This document shows, piece after piece, positions 56,402-64,000 of a stretch of 64,000 nucleotides of DNA. Made by a program: the position numbers and the translations under genes. Below the pieces are notes generated by a model that did not search any database, had not been told where the DNA came from, and was given only the letters and a program-made list of their open reading frames with translations. Origin of the DNA: Strigamia acuminata (Eukaryota > Arthropoda > Chilopoda > Geophilomorpha > Linotaeniidae); assembly GCA_949358305.1 (NCBI GenBank), contig OX442315.1, forward strand, positions 11,806,427-11,870,426, given 5' to 3'. The first letter of the stretch is position 1. Every line of letters starts with the position of its first letter.

Positions 56402-56914
56402 CAGTGGTCGGCAACCTTTTGAGACGGAAGAGCCAAAAATTACAATTTACAAAATTTCCCAGTTTTTAAAGGGTCCCATTTATTGGTCCACTAAATTTCC
56501 TTGGATTTCCACTGAAAAAAAAATAATTCTCCCTCTTACTGAAATTTCCACTAACGCTCCTTTTTTTTTCCACCAAATTTATACACTAAAAAAAAACTAA
56601 ATCTTGCACTAAAATCAAATTAGGGGAGAAAAAACTAATATTACCACTACTACTTATATATATTTTTTTTGTGCTGCAGCTGTGCGAACGTTTGGCTAAC
56701 GACCAACCCTTCCCCCGCATGGTCTACGAACGCCCCAACAGGAGCGTTAGTGGAAATTTCAGTAAGTGGGAGAATTAGTTTTTTTTTAGTGGAAATCCAA
56801 GGAATTTTAGTGGAGCAATAATATATACTCGTTTTTTAAGAGCCACTAACATTTTTGTTTCAATATTATGGTATTGATCTTGACATCGAAAGAGCCGCAG
56901 GTTGCCGACCCCTG
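56402..56914. mobile_element. hAT-type MITE
   Basis: 513 bp with ends CAGTGGTCGGCAACC and CAGGGGTCGGCAACC (reverse complement), the common hAT terminal sequence. It is flanked by an 8-bp duplication, CTATAGGC / GTATAGGC (56394-56401, 56915-56922). The empty site is present in copy 1 of the duplication near 33896 (CTATAGGC), so it inserted after the duplication. No transposase. Confidence 0.9.
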
Positions 56915-57269
56915 GTATAGGCGCATTCCTAAAATCAATTAAACTTGTTTATATTTTTCAAAAACAAGATCCGCCATCTCTTGATTAATAAAAATTGCAT
57001 TCTCCTCACGCCCGAAATAGAATTCGCAGAAATGAAAGGCTTCATTTCTATTTTTCCATCACGTCTATATTTATCCATCACAATAATAAAAACAAATTGC
57101 ATCACGTATAAAAATAGACGCATTGAATCGCCACACAAAAGAAACTGGAGGAAACCTTCAGTAACATCTGTAATCAATAAAATTACGCCTTTTATTTATA
57201 TAATAACCAGTAAAATATTTCTTTCAAAAAAAAAAAATCATTTCTTTACATTTTTAAAAATCACAACAC

Positions 57270-60200
57270 TTATTGCAACACGTTATGTTTCTGGTACCGG
57301 AACCCGGTACTGAATTTCTTCCTCACGCAAAACACCGACGCAACAATCGTCATGACTATCAACATGATAAACAGACCCAACGCCACGCCGAGAATAACAA
57401 ATCTCATTTGACGCGAAATAAACTTGCGGTTAGTCGGAACCGGCCTGCCGTCGCCGTCCGTCGGCAACACCGTCACGTACGCGGGCGACGTGGAAAAATG
57501 GTGCAAGTTCATGCACTTTTCCATGTCCTTCTGCGACAGTTCCGTGATCGCACAAATGTGGATTCGGTGACAAGTCACGCTACAAGGCTCCGTCGCTACG
57601 CCCGCAACATTGTATAAGTAATATTTGTCGAAGAGGGCCCGGTTTGTCGAGATGTCCAAGTAGACGTGGTAGAGTGATGAAGAGTTTAGGTTGTTCACTC
57701 CGTATAATTCGGTGGCTGAATAGAGCAACTTCCACGGTAGTTTGATGTGCGCTTGTTCGTATTGGGACCATTTGGACGGGTCGGTCACATCGGACATGTT
57801 GAGGTAATACTGCTCGTAGTCCAGTATGGTGTTTTTGGCCAGGTCGTAGCTGTATAGGCGGATGGACGGATTGATGCCGTTGGTTGCTGTTAGTTTGAGG
57901 GGGCTGACGGAGGGCGCGATGAAGCCGTGCGATTTTGCGATGTCTGGAATGGAAATAAAATGTGTAAATAGAAAAATTGAAGAGTTTTTAAATGTGTTTG
58001 GAAATAAGTTGGAAATAATTTAATTAGTTTGATTTTTGTGATTAATTTGTATTTATGCCTGTGTTGGATTGTTTCATTTTTCATTTTTCATTTTTCAATC
58101 TTTTTACACAAATTTTAAAAAATTAAAATTTTTTTTTAACACATTTTAAGAAATTTAAATTTTTTAAAAGAAATTTTAAGAAATTTAAATTTTTTAAAAG
58201 AAATTTTAAGAAATTTAAATTTTTTAAAAGAAATTTTAAGAAATTTAATTTTTTTTAAAGAAATTTAAATTTTTTTTCAACAAATTTTAAGAAATTTAAT
58301 TTTTTTTAAAGAAATTTTAAGAAATTTAAATTTTTTTTAAAAAAATTTTAAGAAATTAATATTTTTTTTTAAGAAATTTTTTTTTGAGAAATTAAAAAAA
58401 TTGTTAATAAATTCAAAGCAAGGGTAAAATACTGTTAATATTAGGTCAAAACTTTTAAAAATAATGACGTTGCGCATTTATACATTAAGAGAAACCAAAT
58501 ACATCCTGCCTCAAGTGCTCTTAGGCCTTCGTTTTTTATCTTCTTTATATCAAACATGGCACTTTTTTATTTCCCGCTCATCAGGACAACCTTGTACTAA
58601 ATTAGAGCATAAGCGTGCACAGAAACATTCCCACATTTAAGCCTTTAAGTTCAGTCATCAGATAAGTCCTTCCTCCCTTATCTGGACCACCTGATTAATT
58701 ATCTCCAACTTGTAAACTTCAGATAATTTACCTTCACCATCCATGAAAAGCCGGAATGTATCCGTATGTGTATGGCCGTATACTTGCGTTAAAATAACAT
58801 CAGAATGATCAAGCACTATCTGTACATATTTTTCACTGTATGGAGATGCCAGGAAAGGTTCAATCGGATTACGCTCGAAGTAACCGGGCGGCGCATGTGC
58901 GGTGATTATAACCTGTAAAGCAACATTAATAGCAGATTTTGGCTTTACATTGAATATAAATATATTCCATGCATTTATGCATTTATCCAGTCTCTAACTA
59001 TAATTAGTTACCTTATATGAATTGATTCTAGCCAGAATTAACTGGTCTTTGAGCCATTGAAACTGCCCACCAGGATCTCCGCCTTTCGGCTTCTCCTTGT
59101 TATGGCTGAGATACACATTTGTGTTGAGAACAATTATCTGTAATTGTTCGTTCAATTTTTTAGCGTAATATCCACCTGGGTAATAAATTGATGTTTGTCA
59201 TTCCAAATCTAATCAGTAAACTATTTAGCGATACGACAAATCAAAGCTTTTATTTTTGGCTTATTTGAATTCTCGCCAATCAACGCACCAACCTTTAACA
59301 AAGTGAACATGTTGGTCCTGTGGAACCAACTTGCCCCAATCGGTTTCTGTCAGGTATCTTTCATACACTATCTCAAATCCCTTTTCAGGAAACAAGTTCT
59401 GCAATAAAAAAAATTACAAATAACTATAGGCCGGACATTTAATAAAAATAAAATTAGATTTGTGTGCCTATAATACGCAAAGAAAATTCTATTTTATGCA
59501 GCAAAAAATATAAAAATATGCAAAATAAAAATTTATTCACATGGAATCAAGAGTTATAAACACAACAAATATCCATTTGATAGGCACATTGTACCTGGTG
59601 ACCCAGATAAAACCGGCCCGACAATACAAGGTGGGTTACTACCGTAGCGGGGTCTCAAGAAATTAAATCCCGCTTATTGCCGCATGTTAATATAGTGCGA
59701 GTATTACCGGCATGCCGTTAAACCCCGTTTTTAACAGCATGCCGTAAGCAAGTACAATTTTTTTTTTAATTTTGAGCCCAAAACATGCATAAAACGCATA
59801 CTTAGATGTCCAAGATGTAGGAAATTGGCCTAAATCAATAATTAGGATGAATAAATTCTGTGTATTCAGTGCCGGTAGACAGTGAGGAATTTGTAAATGC
59901 TTTAACTAAGTATTACCGCCGGGTGCACATCGTGGTTTCCGATAATCGGTACCAGAACATGTCCAGGGAATGTCCTTAAAATTTGTTGAGTTGCGTTTTG
60001 CAGCTCTGCAAACACTTCTAGCCAAGTGACTTCTTTGTCCGACAAATGAGGCATGATATCTCTAATTTTAAAATATTAAAATGTGAAAAACCAATATAAA
60101 AATCATCTATTTATTTATTTATTTATTTGTACCCTGTCCATAGGATAAAATCTGGTGTTGGATGAAACAATCTCATGGCTGAGATGGTTTCCTTAACCAA

Positions 60201-60496
60201 ATCCCAAGGTGCGTCACAATTGTAGTCTCCATAGCGACTTATAGTTTGGTTTGTTAAGTTGCCGTGACACATGCGCTTTGTGTCTCCATTTATTGAGTAA
60301 TTTTGGTCCAAATGAAGGTCTGATATTTGCCAGAAGTAGCCTAGAAATGAATGAGAAAATGTGTGTTTAATGTTTATATTTTAGAAGTGATTTGTCGTTG
60401 CAAATACTGACCTGTATTTCCTGCCATACTGCAACCCATTGTGCTCATGAGTATTAAGATAAAAACAAACAGGATTTTGGTTTTGGTTTTGGCCAT
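57270..60496 (-). CDS. Acid sphingomyelinase-like phosphodiesterase 3 family enzyme, seven exons
   Basis: Exons: 60496-60412, 60340-60133, 60061-59917, 59398-59293, 59175-59012, 58912-58732 and 57943-57270. All introns have GT/AG borders, all phases agree, and the product is 520 residues. A hydrophobic signal peptide (ILFVFILILMSTMG) leads into the metallophosphatase fold, with every metal-ligand motif kept: SDLHLD, WTGD, GNHDVHP, TAHAPPGY and YGHTHTD. The C-terminal domain has the family cysteines (CSVTCHRIHICAIT). Relatives hydrolyse nucleotides or phosphodiesters outside the cell or in lysosomes. Unlike secreted SMPDL3A or GPI-anchored SMPDL3B, this protein ends in a single membrane span (FVILGVALGLFIMLIVMTIV) and a ~20-residue basic tail. 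Its last ~130 bp are duplicated at 34248-34377. The enzyme class is secure; the substrate is not known. Confidence 0.9.
58120..58390. repeat. AT-only tandem repeat, ~30-bp unit, in intron 6
   Basis: Imperfect copies of TTTTAAGAAATTTAAATTTT followed by TTAAAAGAAA, within the phosphodiesterase intron 58731-57944. Confidence 0.8.
59640..59770. repeat. Dispersed repeat family C, copy 1 (intron 3)
   Basis: Contains CCCGCTTATTGCCGCATG and several GGCATGCCG palindromes. Related sequence is at 63770-63900. Confidence 0.55.
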
Positions 60497-60578
60497 TTTG
60501 TGAAAACATGGACTAAAAATTTAAATCAGCTGGATAGCACTTTCAGTATCTTGAAAACGATAAAAACACAGGAAACGG

Positions 60579-60607
60579 AACTGAGGGCTGGAAATGAGGA
60601 TTTTATA
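60579..60607 (-). promoter_or_regulatory. Core promoter of the phosphodiesterase gene (TATA and Inr)
   Basis: On the minus strand TATAAAAT (60607-60600) precedes TCAGTT (60584-60579), an arthropod-type initiator, by about 25 bases. This would give a 5' UTR of roughly 85 nt before the ATG at 60496. Spacing and motifs are seen; use is inferred. Confidence 0.5.
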
Positions 60608-60611
60608 GGGC

Positions 60612-62444
60612 ATTACCTGCCATCTAGTGGGTAATGTTTAAAGTTTAAATGTTAATAAAACTTGTTTTCTCTAATCGAGTCAAATCTTTGTGATAAAAAT
60701 ATTTGCTTTTTCGTCATTAATTATTTATTTTATTTTATTTATTTATTTGGATTTTTTAGATTTTTCTTTCTTTTTTTTTTTTTTAAAAAATATAGCGTGA
60801 TTCCAGCTGCACCATCTGCCCTATCTTTCAGATTAATAACTACGGTTTCCGGTTTTATGTATTTTAAATTTGTGAAATAATAAATATAAAAATTGGAATG
60901 ATCTTTAAGGGTAGACAAGTTTCTAAAGATTTGGCTTTGCTTTTCTTTCAAACAATTTGGTATTTTGCATTTCTGCTAAAAAAAAGAATTCGGCTTTTTT
61001 CTTAAAAAATTCGCTATTTTCGACAAAAAAATTAGGATTTTTCTTCAAAAGATTGAAATTTTTTTTTTATTTTCTTCAAAATATTCGTTTTATCTTCGGA
61101 ATATTCCCTTACTTTCTCAATATATTCAATTTCTTTTCCCAAAGATTTGGTTTTTGTCTTCAAAAAAATTTTTTTTTTAGACTTTTTTTGTCTTGTTCCT
61201 CAGAAATTTGATTTCTTTCCTCAAATAAATTGGTTTTATCCAAAATAATATTGTTTTCACCTTAAAAAAATTGTTTTTTTCTCTAATAAATTAATTGCAT
61301 AACATAACTATTAACTATTAAATTCGTCTAGAAAATTGTACGAGATAAGAAAATCTCATTGCTTTCAAAACTAACCCATATTCCATATAAAAACTTCTAA
61401 AATTTCACCGACACTACGCCCGTTAAAAGCCATTGAAAAAAAACCACAAGAAGTCATCATCATCATTTTAATTTTTAATGTACCGGTAAACGGGTTCTGT
61501 CTTCTACTAGTATGCCACCTAATAACAACTCTAGGAAACATATCCCAACGTAAGATTATTAAATTCTGGTAAAAATATTTCTTCATACGATACTTTATTA
61601 TTGCAGAATTTTTGTGCTTGGATCACGAAGCTGCACCAATTGTCTTGTTGTAATTACACCAATCTCAGGTTCGTAACTATGTATTATAAATTATGTTTCA
61701 GGAGTTGGGAATGGCTGCGGATATTACAGTTTCAAAATGAATGTTTTAGACAAGAAGTGGATTAATCCTATTAAATCTTTCATTGCTCTGGACTAAAGAA
61801 AGGTTATTGAGAGTGTGGTTTTATAAGTAGTTGTGATGGTGACGCTCTACGCTCAATTATTTCCTTGACGGTAAATAATTGTAGTACCCGGGAAAAGGTT
61901 TTGCAAGTAGGCCACAACTGAATTTATTGGTTGAATGAAAGGAATTTTTATTTAAACTTTACCAAATGGTAGTACCGGGGTGGATTGTAACACGTAACAT
62001 CATAAGAGAAATGAATATGACTGAGAGTTATCAATAAATTACAATTTATTGATTACCAGATATAATTATCGTAATAATTATTAATACATACAGTCTGTTT
62101 CAAAAGTATAAACACACCAGTTTTTTGGGGTATTTTCAAGTTTAATTAACAAATATTTTTTCACGTAAAAACAAGCTTTTAAATTTTACCCGCTCCCTTG
62201 TGTTTCCACCTTAGTCCTTCTCCACTCTTGCCACCATGATGATGCTTAGCGAACTTCTCATTGAACTTGAGCATGATAAAAATGTCTATGGACATGTAAT
62301 CAACTTTACAAAAATAAATCATCCAACACCTTCAATAACAATGCACAAATTTATTGTTAAATTCTAAACCAAAACAAACACCTAACCTCTACACTTACTA
62401 AACTATTTTCTATTGACATAACTGGTAAATTTGCTATCATGATA
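60612..62444. other. Intergenic between the two phosphodiesterase genes
   Basis: AT-rich, with T and A runs at 60770-60790 and 61060-61200. CAGTCTGTTTCAAAAGTATA at 62090-62109 resembles a mariner-type transposon end but is unpaired. The open frame 61371-61586 (-) has no known motif. Confidence 0.4.
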
Positions 62445-63290
62445 TCATATGAGTGGCACAGAACTAAAATCCTGACCTTTACAGAACTTTACAACTTGCT
62501 CAGCTGTCACTGCTTGAATAGCACACAATTGCCATTTTCTAGACACTGCATCACATTCTACATCAAATCCACTCATATAATTCTTGAAGTAAGCATCAAA
62601 AACTGTCTTATTACTCTTCAACTGCTCATAAATATTAACAGCAGAAGTGAGATTTAAATTAGGAACATTGTAAAGCTGAGTTGCTCTGTAAACCTCATCC
62701 CATTCACCAGGTGGCCACTGGCCTTTAGCTGCCATTTGGTTGGCCAATGTGAAGTTGAGACAATACTGTTGATAATCCAGCAACTCCTTAGACTTTAGAC
62801 TGTAGTTGTACAACCTAATGCAAGGATTGTTGCCGTATGGAGAGTCTCTTGGGTATTTCCATGGTGTAACTGATGGTCCCAAAAATGCGTGACTTTTGTA
62901 GTCACCATTGATGTCTCGAAAAAGTCTGAAAGTGTCTCGATGTAAATGGGCGTAAATTTGAGCAGATATTACTTCGCTAAATCTGTTGATTATTTCTAAG
63001 TATTTGTCAACGTATGGATGGACAAGGAATTGGTCTTCGTAGGCTTGGAAACCTGGTGGTATGTGTGATGTTATGATAACCTAAAATTTAAATTTAAATT
63101 TATGCTGTGTTTGATTTTGTTTTATAGTTTACTTTTATATTTCTGTCTTTAGCAGTCTGGAGTTGTGTAGTGAGCCAAGCAAATTGTCCTTTTGGATCAT
63201 CCCCCATGTCTTGTTCATAAAACTGGTACAGGAAGGTGTTGACCACAATAATAGATAATTGAGGATTTACTTGCACAGCATAGTATGCAC
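62445..63290 (-). CDS. Second sphingomyelinase-like phosphodiesterase, 3' part (partial)
   Basis: Two exons are visible: 63290-63133 (phase 1 in, 0 out; YYAVQVNPQLSIIVVNTFLY, KGQFAWL) and 63080-62445 (VIITSHIPPGFQAYED to the stop). They correspond to exon 5 and to exons 6+7 of the neighbour; the intron between 6 and 7 is absent here. The GHTHTD motif has become AHLHRD and AHAPPGY has become SHIPPGF: the metal-ligand histidines stay but the surrounding residues differ. The C-terminal cysteine domain is kept (CDAVSRKWQLCAIQ), but the protein stops at SSVPLI with no membrane anchor, so it would be secreted. Earlier exons must lie beyond the right edge. Confidence 0.85.
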
Positions 63291-64000
63291 CTATTTCAAT
63301 TCAAACATTATTTTATTGATTTATTTAAATATAAAAGGTCCTAAAAAGGTATTAAAAGGTCTTAAAAGAGGTATAAAAAGGTCCTAAAAATGTGTACCCT
63401 ATTTTGTGGTCCATAAAGGTGGGTTTACACTTGGAAGTAAAGTAAAGTAAAGTAAACAATGAAGAAGTAGAAGTAAGGTAATGCAAGTATGTTCACACTT
63501 GTTTGACGTTGAAGTAAGGATTATCCAATGAGAATTAAGGGGCAAGATGTTGATCTACATTAGAAGAATAACTGTATTGTTTGATCATTAAGATGGCAGC
63601 CCAATACCACAACTGGAGTGCTTTGGATTATAAAAATATTTTTTTTCTAAAAATTGACTGATAAATTTGGAATGCGTTTTATTGGTCCGACGCTTCTTAT
63701 GGTTTGCAAAATATGGTAAAAACGTCCTGTAACGTCCTAAAAACATATCTTGCTGCTCCCAAAACACCTCGTACCGTATTACCCCGCTTATTGCCGCATG
63801 CTGTTGGTCTTGGGTTTATGACCGGTTTTAAATTGCGCCAAAAAAGTCTATACTGACATGCCGGTATAGAGCGAAACATGCCGGTATAAGTGAAAAAACT
63901 TTTTTTTTTTTTAAAGAGCCCAGGTGATAAATTATGTTAAAATTTGGGCCTGAAATTTAAGTTTTTTTGATATTCTGAAGATTACTACTAATTTTTTTGG
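63291..64000. other. Intron of the partial phosphodiesterase, with repeats
   Basis: Holds short AAAAAGGT(C/A)TTAAAAG repeats (63330-63390), a GGTGGGTTTACACTTGG stretch with AAGTA repeats (63420-63480) that looks like one end of a MITE, and a repeat-family-C copy. No exon matching exon 4 of the neighbour was found. Confidence 0.5.
63770..63900. repeat. Dispersed repeat family C, copy 2
   Basis: Shares CCCGCTTATTGCCGCATG and ATGCCGGTAT palindromes with 59640-59770. Confidence 0.55.

Larger units (their letters stand above)
34378..57402. repeat. Tandem segmental duplication, copy 2 (expanded by transposons)
   Basis: The homologue of 28804-34377, enlarged by the nested Ty3/gypsy element (34713-51673) and a hAT-type MITE (56402-56914). 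Its GTPase gene is broken, while its phosphodiesterase gene continues intact past the copy-1 junction. Copy 2 therefore keeps the original right-hand context. Confidence 0.8.

Overview
The window is nuclear DNA of an invertebrate animal, most likely an arthropod. It is AT-rich, its genes have short introns with GT/AG borders, and it carries C2H2 zinc-finger arrays and many animal-type transposons (two Ty3/gypsy elements and small DNA elements with hAT, PIF/Harbinger, CACTA and MULE/foldback hallmarks). One gene has a TATA box with an arthropod-style TCAGT initiator. I cannot name the species.

Layout. 0-4 kb: a small terminal-inverted-repeat element, an orphan initiator-tRNA primer-binding site, and a GC-rich promoter-like island with two RFX X-box palindromes. 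4-6 kb: the last exon of a CaaX (paralemmin-like) protein on +. 6-9 kb: repeats, including a MITE with a TTA target duplication. 9-27 kb: two C2H2 zinc-finger genes in inverted, divergent orientation, separated by a near-perfect 1-kb palindrome and a second, older inverted repeat. The second zinc-finger gene is cut by a young Ty3/gypsy element (13675-26013) with apparently identical 959-bp LTRs, a tRNA-Pro primer site, a gag/pol -1 frameshift signal and an unusual spliced third ORF. 27 kb: a TFIIB pseudogene.

28.8-57.4 kb is a tandem segmental duplication. Each copy holds a 5' non-coding exon, a large protein with a stonustoxin-like N-terminal half and a P-loop GTPase domain, and the 3' end of a sphingomyelinase-like phosphodiesterase gene. 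The first GTPase copy (29825-33664) is intact; the second (52396-56145) has two frame breaks. The second copy also holds a nest of transposons: a Ty3/gypsy element (34713-51673) that is itself interrupted by a 10.6-kb foldback/MULE-like element with satellite-filled arms and captured protein-phosphatase-1 fragments, and by a 2-kb CACTA-like element. Every insertion has a clean target-site duplication, so the order of events can be read directly.

57-64 kb: a complete seven-exon acid-sphingomyelinase-like phosphodiesterase gene on - with a C-terminal membrane anchor, and the 3' part of a diverged second copy that runs off the right edge.

The host genes that look intact are the CaaX protein (partial), zinc-finger gene 1, the first GTPase and the two phosphodiesterases (the second partial). 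The rest is mainly a record of duplication and transposition.
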